From Micromussa lordhowensis (taxonomy: Eukaryota > Cnidaria > Anthozoa > Scleractinia > Lobophylliidae), in NCBI GenBank assembly GCA_964020085.1, contig CAXHUQ010001431.1, positions 7,501 through 71,500 of the forward strand: DNA of 64,000 nucleotides. The letters run 5' to 3'. Positions 1-10,800 of this stretch are shown in pieces; positions within the stretch are counted from its first letter, which is position 1, and each line of letters starts with the position of its first letter. The notes under the pieces are model-generated. The model saw only the letters and a list, made by a program, of their open reading frames with translations, was not told the origin of the DNA and made no database searches. A program made the position numbers and the translations under genes.

Positions 1-20
1 AGTCCCACCGAAGCTGGTGA

Positions 21-656
21 ACCAGATCGTTACTAACAAGCGACCTGCTATCGAAAAACATTGAACAGTCGCAATCAGACACCGATCCACAAGTGTACTT
101 CGATGGGCGCCTGGTTTTAACCTCAACCCCCAAAAAGTCCAAACGGCGTATCGACGATATTAGCAGTTGGATGGAGGCCTTTTCAGTCTATTGCTGCGTG
201 CTTACGGCCCACTTTCCGAATCGTGCGAAGGATTTGCTGCGGTACCAAATGCTGATCCTGCGAACCTACCGCCAGTTCACCGGTCGAGTTTGGTTGGCGT
301 ACGATCGAGCCTTCCGCGAGCATGCAGCGGCAACGAGTCTGACAGATTGGTCGGAGGTGAATATCCAGCTCTTTAATTTCCATTCTGCTGGAGCATCGGT
401 TCGCGGCGACGCTATACATATCCCAAGTGAACCTCGTGGAGCTGCGTCCTCGAATATCATTTGCAGATCTTGGAATAATGGCCGATGCGTTGCTCCAGGG
501 GCTGTTTGCCGTTTCACCCACAAGTGTTCGAGCTGCGACGGCCAGCATCGTGCCAGCGAGTGTTCTGTGAGCGCCAGGAAGCAGAGTGGCAGTGCTGAGT
601 CCAAACGCCCTCCTCCCTCTCCTCCGCGTTCCCGTAGCAAGTCCAGGCGTTCATGA
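21..656 (+). CDS. Gag-like ORF1 of the Ngaro element, 3' part
   Basis: The frame is open from base 21 (a stop lies at 18-20) to the stop at 654-656. Another frame open from the left edge reads like the preceding gag segment, so a frameshift near bases 20-60 is likely, or the two parts are joined differently. The centre (WMEAFSVYCC ... RYQMLILRTYRQFTGRVW) resembles the gag-like domain of cnidarian Ngaro/DIRS elements. The C-terminus has a CCCH-like cluster (C-x7-C-x6-C-x3-H), then CSSC and a further Cys, and ends in a basic Ser/Pro/Arg tail, consistent with nucleic-acid binding. The GTG at 93 is not a convincing start; the true start is outside the window. Confidence 0.7.
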   Translation, partial: TRSLLTSDLLSKNIEQSQSDTDPQVYFDGRLVLTSTPKKSKRRIDDISSWMEAFSVYCCVLTAHFPNRAKDLLRYQMLILRTYRQFTGRVWLAYDRAFREHAAATSLTDWSEVNIQLFNFHSAGASVRGDAIHIPSEPRGAASSNIICRSWNNGRCVAPGAVCRFTHKCSSCDGQHRASECSVSARKQSGSAESKRPPPSPPRSRSKSRRS

Positions 657-700
657 ACTATTTCTGACTGCGCTAGTTCTAGGCGGAGGAGTGTGTGCTT

Positions 701-1033
701 TCAATAGGTCTTGTTAGAATTGGCTTGTCTAATTAAACTAGTTATTTCGACTTAGTTTTTCACTTGCAGTTCACGTATCTTTTAGCCTTCCTGCTGTATC
801 AATAGGTATTGTTTGAATTTGCTTGTCTAATTAAACTGGTTATTTGACTTAGTATTCACTTGCAGTTTACGTATCTTTTAGCCCTCCTGCTGTCTCAATA
901 GGTCTTGTTAGCATTTGCTTGTCTACTTAAACTGGTTTTTCGACTTAGTAAATATTCATTTGCAGCTCCCGTATTTGCTTGTCTCATTTACTGGTCATTT
1001 TTACTTAGTCTTCACTTGCAGTTCACATATCTG
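701..1033 (+). repeat. About 97-bp tandem repeat between gag and pol, 3.5 copies
   Basis: Unit 1 is 701-798, unit 2 is 799-894, unit 3 from 895 is truncated near 973, and a partial fourth unit follows to about 1033. Units start TCAATAGGT and share CTTGTCTAATTAAACT. Each has a pyrimidine-rich stretch ending TTGCAG (for example CACTTGCAG at 760-769), a 3' splice-site-like sequence. The array separates the two ORFs and codes for nothing visible. Confidence 0.85.
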
Positions 1034-1103
1034 TTTGGGGTTCTCCAGGTTTGGCTGGGAGGGGGGAAGGGATGGTTTTTGCAGCTAGCTATTTACCTTC
1101 CCT

Positions 1104-1146
1104 CCTTGTATTTCCATTCTAGCTTCTCTCCCCCCCGTTTCGGCAG
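1104..1146 (+). promoter_or_regulatory. Splice-acceptor-like tract in front of the pol ORF
   Basis: A long pyrimidine tract (TTCTCTCCCCCCCG) ends in TTTCGGCAG just before the pol reading frame (AVTPLQSEQFAWEL). It looks like a better acceptor than those in the upstream tandem repeat. It could mark where a spliced subgenomic RNA joins, since pol has no good ATG at its start. This is inference from sequence alone. Confidence 0.4.
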
Positions 1147-1181
1147 TCACTCCGTTACAATCTGAGCAGTTTGCTTGGGAG

Positions 1182-2735
1182 TTGCGACGTCATCCCAACC
1201 AACAGCTGGTCCAATTTGTGCTAGAGGGGCTTCGTCATGGGTTTAAGTTAGGGTTTTGCCATACCCAACCTCTCAAACCAGCTAGGAGGAATAAACCGTC
1301 AGCAGTCCAGCATGCATCGGTTATTGATGAGTACCTGGCTAACGAGGTGTCACGGGGTAGGGTGGCAGGCCCGTTCAACTCCCCTCCCTTACCCAACCTC
1401 CAGGTTAGCAGCTTCGGTGTTATTCCGAAGCAGGGGCAACCGGGGAAGTGGCGTCTTATCGTGGATCTTTCGTCGCCCGAGGGGTCTAGCGTTAATGATG
1501 GGATCAACCCAGCTGAATTCACCCTACACTACATTACGGTGGATCAGATAATCCACCTCGTTTCCCAACTCGGAAGAGGGGCTTTAATGGCCAAGTTTGA
1601 TGTTGAGTCAGCCTACCGCAATGTTCCTGTGCACCCGTCGGATCGCTATTTGTTGGGGATGAAATGGCGCAACCAATACTACGTGGATTTGGCTTTACCT
1701 TTTGGTCTGCGCTCGGCCCCATTTATTTTTAACTCAATTGCTGACGTGGTGGAATGGATCCTCGTGCATTCTTATCACATCCCCGCATTGCTTCACTATT
1801 TAGATGATTTCATTACGGCTGGCCCCCCGGATTCATCGCAATGTGCACACAATCTGGCGATCGCACTAGCAGTTTGTAAACGGCTAGGCCTGCCTCTCCA
1901 CCCGGGAAAATGCGTGGGCCCTGCAACAGTGCTGGTAGTTCTGGGAATTGAATTGGACTCCGTCAACCAGATTGCTCGCCTCCCTGCAGACAAATTTTCA
2001 GCCTTGAAGGACTTGATCGGCTCGTGGCTCCCGCGTAGGTGTTGCAACAGACGTGAACTGGAGTCCCTTATTGGCCATCTTCATCACGCGGCAAAAGTGG
2101 TATGGCCCGGCAGGACCTTCCTCCGCCGCATGATTGACCTCTTGTGCTGCTTCCGCAAGAAGGACCACCCAATTCGCCTCAACAAGGAGTTTCACCTAGA
2201 TCTGCGCTGGTGGCATCAGTTCCTGTCGCAGTGGCATGGGGTTAGCTTCTGGCTCTTTCCTGGCCTGTCCCCCGAAGCCGATGTGGAAGTTTCGTCAGAT
2301 GCGGCTGGATCGTTGGGCTATGGAGCGTTCTTAAAGGACTGTTGGTTTGCGGCGCCTTGGGCACCTTCCCAGCAGCAGCAGTCCATCGCCTACAAGGAAC
2401 TGTTCCCAGTAGTAATCGCTGCTCATGTTTGGGGCCACCACTGGTGCCGCAAGCACGTGCTTTTCCACTCAGACAATGATGCTGTCGTCCACATTTTGAA
2501 TTCCAGGACGTCTAAAGTTCCATGCTTAATGCGGTTGCTTCGCAGTCTGCTATTTGCAGCGGCTTGCCATTGCTTTTCCTTTTCTGCCCAACACATTCCC
2601 GGCAGTACCAACCAGATTGCTGACGCCCTCTCTCGTTTTCGTTGGCAGGAATTCAGGCAGCTGGCCCCGCATGCTCGGCTTTATCCAACTCCTATCCCTC
2701 CCGACCTGCTGGCGGATTTGACGTCTCAGCTTTAG
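1182..2735 (+). CDS. Ngaro pol: reverse transcriptase and RNase H
   Basis: Reverse transcriptase plus RNase H of the Ngaro/DIRS type. RT motifs appear in order: VIPKQGQPGKWRLIVDLS, FDVESAYRNVPVHP, LPFGLRSAPFIFN and the catalytic box LLHYLDDF (YLDD). RNase H follows with the acidic residues in SSDAAGSLGYGAF, KELF and HSDNDAVVHILN, then a C-terminal ALSRF. The first codon here is TTG and the frame is open further upstream to about 1143, so the protein probably starts through splicing or further left. The stop at 2733-2735 lies inside the start of the recombinase ORF, which is in another frame. Confidence 0.92.
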   Translation: MRRHPNQQLVQFVLEGLRHGFKLGFCHTQPLKPARRNKPSAVQHASVIDEYLANEVSRGRVAGPFNSPPLPNLQVSSFGVIPKQGQPGKWRLIVDLSSPEGSSVNDGINPAEFTLHYITVDQIIHLVSQLGRGALMAKFDVESAYRNVPVHPSDRYLLGMKWRNQYYVDLALPFGLRSAPFIFNSIADVVEWILVHSYHIPALLHYLDDFITAGPPDSSQCAHNLAIALAVCKRLGLPLHPGKCVGPATVLVVLGIELDSVNQIARLPADKFSALKDLIGSWLPRRCCNRRELESLIGHLHHAAKVVWPGRTFLRRMIDLLCCFRKKDHPIRLNKEFHLDLRWWHQFLSQWHGVSFWLFPGLSPEADVEVSSDAAGSLGYGAFLKDCWFAAPWAPSQQQQSIAYKELFPVVIAAHVWGHHWCRKHVLFHSDNDAVVHILNSRTSKVPCLMRLLRSLLFAAACHCFSFSAQHIPGSTNQIADALSRFRWQEFRQLAPHARLYPTPIPPDLLADLTSQL

Positions 2736-3697
2736 AACAGCAGTGCTACTCCTTCCTGACCCATGGCCTGGCACCTTCAACACGACGTTCCTATGCTTCG
2801 GCCCAAGCAAAGTTCATCTCCTTTTGCAGTCAGCTGGGCAAGTTGCACCCATCGGGATCCCCGTGCCCCACAGATGAATGGACACTGTGCCTATTCGTTA
2901 CGTTTCTTGCTAGGACTCTGAAGCATTCGTCAATTAAAGTCTATCTGTCTGGAATTAGAGCTCTCCACATTGACCAGGGGTTCCCGGATCCGCTAACTGA
3001 CTGTCTCCGCCTGCAGAGGGTTGTTCGTGGCATTAAGCGCTGCCAGGGAACCTCGTCTTCCACTCGTTTGCCTATTACAGACGATTTGATGCTGGTTATT
3101 TGGCGGTCTCTGGATCTTGGCCGTCCAGACCATCTGATGTTTTGGGCAGCCTGTTTGCTGGGATACTTTGGCTTTCTTCGTGCGTCTGAGTTCACAGTAC
3201 CTAACCTCTCAACATTTTCGGCTTCCCTTCACCTAAGTGTTCAGGACATCGCTGTGGATTCTTCATCGGCGCCTTCGGTGATACGCATACGGATCAAAGG
3301 TTCCAAGACTGACCCATTCAGGAAGGGCTGCTTTATTCATATCGGGCTTGGCAGGCATCCACTCTGCGCGGTACAGGCCATGATGTCTTACCTTGCTTTA
3401 AGGGGCGATGCATCTGGCCCCTTGTTTCTGTTTACCAATGGGCAACCTCTTACTCGCACGAGCCTGACCGATTGGCTTAGGCAGATTATGGCGTCTGCCC
3501 AAATTCCGGGAAGTTTTTCCTCGCACAGTTTTCGCATTGGAGCCGCCACGGTTGCCGCGCGTAATGGGGTCCCGGATCATCTCATCCAAACCTTGGGCCG
3601 CTGGTCTAGCAATGCCTACCAGCTTTACATTAGGACTCCTGCTGAATCTTTAGCGGCACTCTCTTACAAGTTAGCCTTGCCGCCGTCCACAGTCTAA
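2642..3697 (+). CDS. Ngaro tyrosine recombinase
   Basis: A phage-integrase-family tyrosine recombinase, which in YR retrotransposons inserts the circular cDNA without an integrase. The N-terminal core-binding part contains APSTRRSYASAQAKFISFC. Catalytic residues are visible: first Arg in GFLRASEF, a GSKTDPF segment, HSFR (H-x-x-R), GRW and the nucleophile Tyr in AYQLYIRTP. It overlaps the end of pol by about 94 nt in another frame, which suggests re-initiation or frameshifting. No internal stop or frameshift is seen. Confidence 0.92.
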   Translation: MAGIQAAGPACSALSNSYPSRPAGGFDVSALEQQCYSFLTHGLAPSTRRSYASAQAKFISFCSQLGKLHPSGSPCPTDEWTLCLFVTFLARTLKHSSIKVYLSGIRALHIDQGFPDPLTDCLRLQRVVRGIKRCQGTSSSTRLPITDDLMLVIWRSLDLGRPDHLMFWAACLLGYFGFLRASEFTVPNLSTFSASLHLSVQDIAVDSSSAPSVIRIRIKGSKTDPFRKGCFIHIGLGRHPLCAVQAMMSYLALRGDASGPLFLFTNGQPLTRTSLTDWLRQIMASAQIPGSFSSHSFRIGAATVAARNGVPDHLIQTLGRWSSNAYQLYIRTPAESLAALSYKLALPPSTV

Positions 3698-3949
3698 GGT
3701 GCAGCTCTACCTATCAACCGTTCGCCCCCGCTTCTGCCCCGGTTAGCTCGTGGGGCAACCACCAGTCCTGCGTCTGCACTGTTCAGCCTACCTCAGCTGC
3801 GAATCTGTCAGGTATGTTCATTGCTTTCCTAGCTTACTCTACTGCGGGAATTTTTGTGGTGCTTGGGGTATTGTTTGGGTGATCGGAGGTACCAGGTCAC
3901 CCTGTCGACGGGTCCCTCCGTTCTCCAAGCACCTGGAGACGGGTTCTGT

Positions 3950-4064
3950 GGGTGGTTCCCGCTTCCAGGGTTGCCATGGATACCTCCTCTCTGCTGCTTG
4001 CTTTTGGCCCCCCACTAACCTTTAAGGCACCAGCTCCCAAGCTTATCATTAGCGATGAGTTTAA
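3950..4064 (+). repeat. Ngaro direct repeat B1
   Basis: 115 bp from GGGTGGTTCCCGC to GATGAGTTTAA. By eye it matches B2 (4425-4539) at every position. Confidence 0.85.
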
Positions 4065-4424
4065 ATGTGGCTAAATATTATTTAGGCAAAGTTAAACGCG
4101 AGCGGAGCTGGCCAGCGGTATCCGCCTTTGCAGTACGTGACCTACGGGGTGGCCCGCAGGTTTTGCAGGGCCTTTTTGGGGCTCGTGGCTAGTGTTGCCT
4201 TTGCATTGTTGCTTTGCTTGCTGATCGTAGCGGATCTACTTCATATTCATTGCTCGACTATCGTCACGGATCATTGCGAAGCGTTGCAGATTCTCGCCCC
4301 CTCTCCTCCCTCCCTGCTGGGTGGCAGGCAGTACTGTCTGTACTCGTGTTAGGTAAGTATTATCATAGGTAAGTATCTCCACTGAAGTTATTCAGTGTGA
4401 CGGTGCCGGTTAGTGGCTGCTGTT
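4065..4424 (+). repeat. Ngaro A2 segment
   Basis: The 360 bp between B1 and B2, starting ATGTGGCTAAATATT. In this element class it should repeat the A1 end, which lies outside the window. It has two GGTAAGTAT splice-donor-like motifs near 4354 and 4371. The related copy at 35071 keeps one of them. Confidence 0.75.
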
Positions 4425-4539
4425 GGGTGGTTCCCGCTTCCAGGGTTGCCATGGATACCTCCTCTCTGCTGCTTGCTTTTGGCCCCCCACTAACCTTTAA
4501 GGCACCAGCTCCCAAGCTTATCATTAGCGATGAGTTTAA
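4425..4539 (+). repeat. Ngaro direct repeat B2, right end of element
   Basis: Second copy of the 115-bp B repeat, defining the right end of the retrotransposon. Unrelated intron sequence follows. Confidence 0.85.
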
Positions 4540-4758
4540 CAACAGCTTAATAGTGGCATAGAACAAAATAGTAACAATATGATCAATGCATTAGCCCCAC
4601 ATTTGTTTCTTATACATGTAATCTTCATGTCTGTGGTACATGTACCTACATGTATGTTTAGCCACTGGGCTCTGTATAATTATTATACTTGTTTTATAAT
4701 GAGTATTATTTTGTCAATGAAGATTTAAGTTTATTTAATATTTCTCTTTTCCCTATAG

Positions 4759-4817
4759 ACAACACTGTTACTGCTGATGCAGGGGTATGCTGAGCAAGGA
4801 GATGTTGCAGGAGCTTT
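4759..4817 (+). CDS. LRPPRC: LRPPRC-like exon 1 (first visible)
   Basis: Acceptor CCCTATAG, donor GTAAGT. Enters in phase 0 and leaves two bases over. Encodes LMQGYAEQGDVAGA, half of a PPR repeat. Confidence 0.85.
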
Positions 4818-7800
4818 GTAAGTGTTCTTCAAAACTCTGCCTGTATATATACATGTATGCACATACATAATAATCTATAATTTATGCATTATAAAAAATT
4901 ATTGTTTTCACATAATCGTGTTTCAAACTGATTGTAGCTCTTTTAATACACCATTTTGTATCAAAGCAAGGTCACCTTTAGCTTTACTTGCATTCATAGG
5001 CCAGGAAACGAAGTACACAACTGTAAAAGAACCTAATGCAGAAAAAGAATTGAAATTATTCTTGTAGAGAAATCCAAAGGATTAACTTAACATTGTTTTA
5101 ATATGGTACAGTGTACATGTACATGTATTTGTTAGAGTGCTACATGTATCTGCAGGTGAAATACAGATTAACTGCCTAACAAAACATACATGTACATGTA
5201 ACATATTTAATGCTATATCCTGTAATACTATAAGTGAGTTGTTAGGTTTTTCTTAATAATTTTTTGTGGAACTACAGTACTAACCTCAATTACTTTCAGC
5301 ATGACTTCAAAGAGCATGATAAACAGCAAGCATGATTTGACTGTTTAAAAGAGACTTGACAAAATGGATGGACAATTATGATCTCATATTAAATACTGTT
5401 AACATACATTGTAGACGGCTTTCCAGACTTATTTTAACGCTACTGCTACTCTCCATGGATGGGACGCTAGACCAATCAATGCTACCACCATCCATTTTAC
5501 CAGGTGGCACCTTCAGTTTTCATGTAATTCCTGTAGGATGAGGGAGACCACTGTGAGAGGGTGCCTCTCTTCACTTAGGGATGTGTCTCGCCCAAGAATT
5601 GGGAGCTTAAATACACTCATTAGCTGTTTTGAGCCAAGTTGTTCTACTAGACTTCTGTTTTCTTGCTATTGGCATGTTTTCCTACTGCACCCCCTCCCAC
5701 ACTTACCCCTCCAACAGTGAGTTTAAAAGCTCCCCTTTTGAGCATATACATGACTGTGCAACTTGACGTTTCTGACATAAGGCAGAATTATGTGCCAAAG
5801 AAGAATAACATATGTTTAGTCTTTTGGTTTATGTCTGTGTTCCCAATTAATATTAGGGAGCTTAAGCACGCGCGTTTTTGAGACGCGGACGGCAACCGGA
5901 AGTGAGCTATTCTCTTCCGGTTGCCGTCCGCGTCTCAAAAACGCGCGTGCTTAAGCTCCCTACTATGTCAGAGGGACCCCAGCCAGGGTTAGCTCGAGAG
6001 TTCAACATGCAAGCCTTGCCTTCGCCATATCTTCTACTCAATGATATTTTAATTACATTCCTCATACTATTTTCTGATTGATTCGTGCAGTAAAATTCTG
6101 GAGTTCATTAAAGCTGCCAATATGCCACTCACTGAACAAGTGTTTGCTGCTCTTGTCCGAGCCTATGGTGTTAACGGGTATGTCATGCATGTTCACAAGG
6201 ATATAATTAATTTTAACAATTAAGCCCTTAAGTAGTTAATGAGGCTGAAGGCCATAATACTGTAACAACCTCCATCCCCTGCCCACTAATTATGGTGTAT
6301 GACAGCTCTACTGATTGCAGCATACCTGTATGTATGATTAGAGGACTTTACATTTCAGTACGAGTATGAGATTGAGTAATGAGCATGATTTTCAATTTTA
6401 CAGTAGTTTGCAGACGCGACTTTATCACATCACATGCCCATGGATCTCATCCATGAGCTACCAGAGGCTTCATTAAAGGCCAGGTACTTGGCAAATTGAC
6501 CAGCTATGAGGACAATTTTGCCCGGCTGGTTTTATCCCCTAGTGGAAAGTTTTTCTTATAAAGAATTTCAGATCAACTAGTACTGCCTGCCTGTAAAAAC
6601 CAGTTGCCCTCCTGCTGAAAACGTTAATGAAACCCCTGGACCCACCTTCTCTACTTAAAAACCAACATGAAGAGCAGCGGCTCTGGAAACATCACTGGTA
6701 TGAAATTCCAAAAACGTACTGTTACTCAATCTCCCACTCGTAGTCCAATCTGAAGGTCCCTGTTACACTGTCTGGTAGTCAGTCCTACCAGTTGTCATTA
6801 GTGTTACTCTTTTTAGTGTATCTTCAAGTGTTTTCTCTTTTAAATTGATGTTAACAGCTGGCACCAGAGATCTACATGTAAACACCAACAGAGAAATTGC
6901 TTTATGATAAGTCCCTCTCAGCTAGTATCGGTTGGACTTATCTCACAGGTTGGGGCAATCGCTCTTTGTATACCTGACAGGACGTTTGTTTAAAGGACAT
7001 TCCATGTGTGTATTGAAATGTCATTCCAGTCATGGGAAAATATATCTACAGAGCAGTAATCTGTTTAACTGATTTTTGTTCAGAGATAAATTCTTTACAA
7101 GGCATTAACACCAGGAGTTCTCTAGCCATTTCGCAGAGGAATTCACAACTTCCTTCGATAGCTTCTCAATTTCTCTTTGCCTTTGGGCAAGAATCAAGAT
7201 CCTATGGAGCTTAACATTTAGAAAAGAAAGCCTGCAGATGATTTCTAGATGCTGATCGATATTGTTAATTTGCTTTCTTCAGAGATCCTGAGAGTGCCAG
7301 AGGAGTGTTTGACCTTATGAGGTATGATCAGTCAGTTGGCAAATACATAACTTGATTTTAAATCTGGATAACAAAAAGTGTCCCAAAATAAAACTGTCCC
7401 AAAATTTAAAGCATCCAAAATATTGGTTTCCTTTATGGAGCAAACTCTATTAGAAACACTGCTTGTAAAGAGGTATGTGAATGCTTGATATAATTTTTTT
7501 TACAAGCATTGTGTCAGTCTAAAATGTGTTTTGTAGGCGTAGATTTACGTTAGCTATGTTTCAGTGAAGTGTTCAAAATGTTTGTCAGAAATTTGTTCGA
7601 AGTGAAATATAGAGTGTCTGAAAATAAACTATAGTCCACAGCACCTTTCAATATTAACATGCGTACCCGAACTTTCATCATGTTGAGAGAATTTGAGACA
7701 GTTATTCAAACCCAAGACACAGTCAATGGTTTGCATATACTTTTGAGAATCGAATGGTTACTCATTTGATGAGGAAGAAAAAATATCTTGGGGGCCAGGC

Positions 7801-10800
7801 TGGTGACCAAGTCTGAAAAAAAAGTTAGTCGCCAAAGAAAAAAAATCCAGTCGCATTGGCTACCCCAGCAGTTGCAACATCGTGCTCTGCAAGAGAACAT
7901 TTTCTGGTGAACTATACAATTTATAGTATAGCTCCAAGCATGGAATGTTTTCTAAATTTTATTACTAATAATTCTTTTTAACAGGGAAAATGGTTTTGAG
8001 CCAGATTTGGATAGTTATGGTGCACTGTTAACTGTTTATAGTGAAGCTGGAAACTTGGAGGGCATCATGAAGGTTTTTATCATCTAAATATATCAAAAGT
8101 TGTTTACTAAGCCTGTAATACGTGACCATGTATCACAGGAATATATAGGCTTAACATGTTCAGCTGTTTTGAGAAAGGTTGTCCTACAAAAGGGTTTTAA
8201 GCGTATGCAACAATGTTGAAAGGTATCGTGGGTAATGGTGGTCTAAGGTGTCTTTATTGACGCTGCAAACACAAACATGTGTACTCGTGCTTCCTGTTCC
8301 TTCTTGCTGTGAACTAAATCAGGTAATGATAAACTATCACTATCAATCGGCATTGTGGCATATTCTTAAGTTTGTGGCATTACCTTTGTGAAAACAGCTG
8401 TATACAGGGCTTCTGGTGCGGTCACGGAGCCATGAAATCCTGCAAAATTTACAAAAACATGCAAAATACCACAAAATTGACTCAATTGTACCAAGTACAT
8501 GTCTGTACAACATCATTTATTTGAAACTTGTCTCGGCTGTTGGAGCTGTTAACGTGCCGTAATGAAATTTGCCTTTTTTTGGAGACCTACCAGAAGTCTG
8601 TGTCCGATTTTACAATCGCCAAGACAATTAGGAGACAATATAATTAATAAAATAGTGTGATACAGTAATGAATTTTTCATCAAAACACACTTCTCTGTTT
8701 GCTTGTCTTTTGTCTTGCTTGTCAATCATTTAACGGAGTTTACGGTGTATATGTACATTGTAAAATTGGAGCATGTGTATATTCTTCGATCTTTGCTTTA
8801 CATGATGTATTTTCCGTCTATACAAAAGTCATCTAGTCCAATATTGACAATGCAGAATAAGAAAAAAGTGAAAAATATAAATATTAATGGTGAGTAAGCC
8901 ATTGTTCAATAAATAAAATAAATGTACTTAATCTTGGGCGAACACCAGCACTTCAGCACAGAACTCCAGATCATCCATAACAGTAAAAAAGATTACAGCG
9001 CTTAGCAGCACTAGTGTACATGGAAGCTTTCTTACAGACAAAACTCGTGTTCTGACACAAGTACACCTGGAATTTCCATAAACTTCTCTAAAGAATGAAA
9101 TAGCATTGGTGCAAGTTTTCTAAATTCAAATAATTATTACAGGAGAAATAGAACAATCCAGTTGGTCACAGCTGAATGAGTCCCGTTTTGCACTGTAATG
9201 GATCGGAATGAAGTATATTCTTCCCTCGTTTGTGTTTAAAATGTTGAGTAAAGTTGTGCCGGTCAAAAATATAAACGGTACCGCTAACATCTGACTTTTT
9301 AAATAACAGTTACATGTACTTCAACAGACCACAAATAACACTTGATGTGAGGGAACTCTGCTTCAAACTATAAAACAGATGCCAGGTTAAAAATCAAAGT
9401 TTTGCTTGCTGTTGTGGCAATTTACACAGTTACATGTAAACATCATCAATTGCATAATATAACATTGAACCTTTTTCACGAGTAATTACAACTGGTTTAC
9501 ATGTACTTCTACATACAAAATGTAACTAGTTTTGAGAGCTTTAATACTCACACTTTTTCAAATGACTTCTGTTAGTATTAGTTTAGACTCCAGAAGAGTG
9601 TTTTGTTGGATAGTATGGACTGATGCTCCTGTTGTTTCCGATAGCTTTCATCAATCAAAGAGAGCACATGGAAAACAGCGCATCTTAATTTCTGCATTAA
9701 TGCATCTTTGATCTTACCGCCCTCCACAATCTCTTACATTTTGCACGAAAAAGTTATTCATTTCCTGTATATTGTACTTAGATCTGCTGCCTCGTTCATT
9801 TGCTCCAGGCTCACTCACTGTGTCAGGAAATAATAAGTAGATTTAATAAATAAATAATGTTTATAATGTAATAAATAATAATTATTGTGCCACAGATAGC
9901 AACGTCTGGCTCTAGTTCAGTTTGCTAGTGTTGCTATTAAGAAAAGACTATTATTCCACTGAATTACTTCTTTCTCCATAGACAATCGATGAAATGCAAG
10001 AAAAGCATGTTTACCCACACAGGAAACTGTATTTGTCCTTGATGGATGTGATGTCAAAATGTGGACATACTGCACTTATTGTAGAGGTATTGGTCCCTTG
10101 TATATATACATCATGTTACTTTGTATCTGTTCCAGTAATAGGGACATTGTTATTCATAATATTGTTGCTAATTAATTTTTTACATGTCATGTTTTCTTTC
10201 TTTCTTCTAAATAACCCTTCAAAAAACAACACACCTAGAAACATACCTTTGCAAGAAGTCAGGCTAAAACCTGCTGCAAAAATCAGGGCTTCTGATAAGT
10301 TGTGGAAAAAAGTTCAATTTTGCTGGATTTTCAGAGACAAATTCACAGAAAATATGTCTGATTTCGCGGGAAATTTTGCTGAAATGTTCAGGACAAATTT
10401 TGCTGAAAAACGATTGGTAAATAACTGCCAATTTCATGGGACTTCTCTGGACCAATTTCGTTGGAAAGCGATTGGTTTTGCACTGATTTGACAAACATTT
10501 TTAACAAAAGAAAGACGGTAATTTTGCCATTTTTTGGGGAGGAGATCACAATGAGGACATCATCTTTTAAAAAAGAGTGCCCTACACAGAGCTCAAGGAA
10601 AGTTAACCATAATGTTGTTCAAGAATATTATTGTTAAGGACTTCAGACACTCTTTCAATTTTCTGCTCTTGTTATAGAGGACATTATATGCATGTTACAC
10701 TGTAGTAACATTAGGATGTAAAGAAAACCAATTTTTGAGCTTGCCCAGGCTCATGATGTTCTAATTTGAAAGCAGGGATTTCATTAAGGACCAGAAACCT

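Larger units (their letters stand above)
1..4539 (+). mobile_element. Ngaro-like tyrosine-recombinase retrotransposon, 5' end outside window
   Basis: The order is gag-like ORF, tandem-repeat spacer, reverse transcriptase plus RNase H, tyrosine recombinase, then repeats B1 (3950-4064), A2 (4065-4424) and B2 (4425-4539). Such split direct repeats (A1-ORFs-B1-A2-B2) with a tyrosine recombinase and no visible methyltransferase are the known Ngaro layout; DIRS elements have inverted ends and a methyltransferase. The A1 copy must lie left of base 1. B1 and B2 appear identical and the RT and recombinase frames are uninterrupted, so the insertion looks young. It lies in an upstream intron of the LRPPRC-like gene, in the same orientation, ending about 220 bp before the first visible exon. 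Confidence 0.85.

Noticed and set aside
9982..10491. 165-codon ORF starting in exon 5
   Set aside because: Only the part to 10086 is exon; the rest is chance read-through of an intron that is open on both strands.
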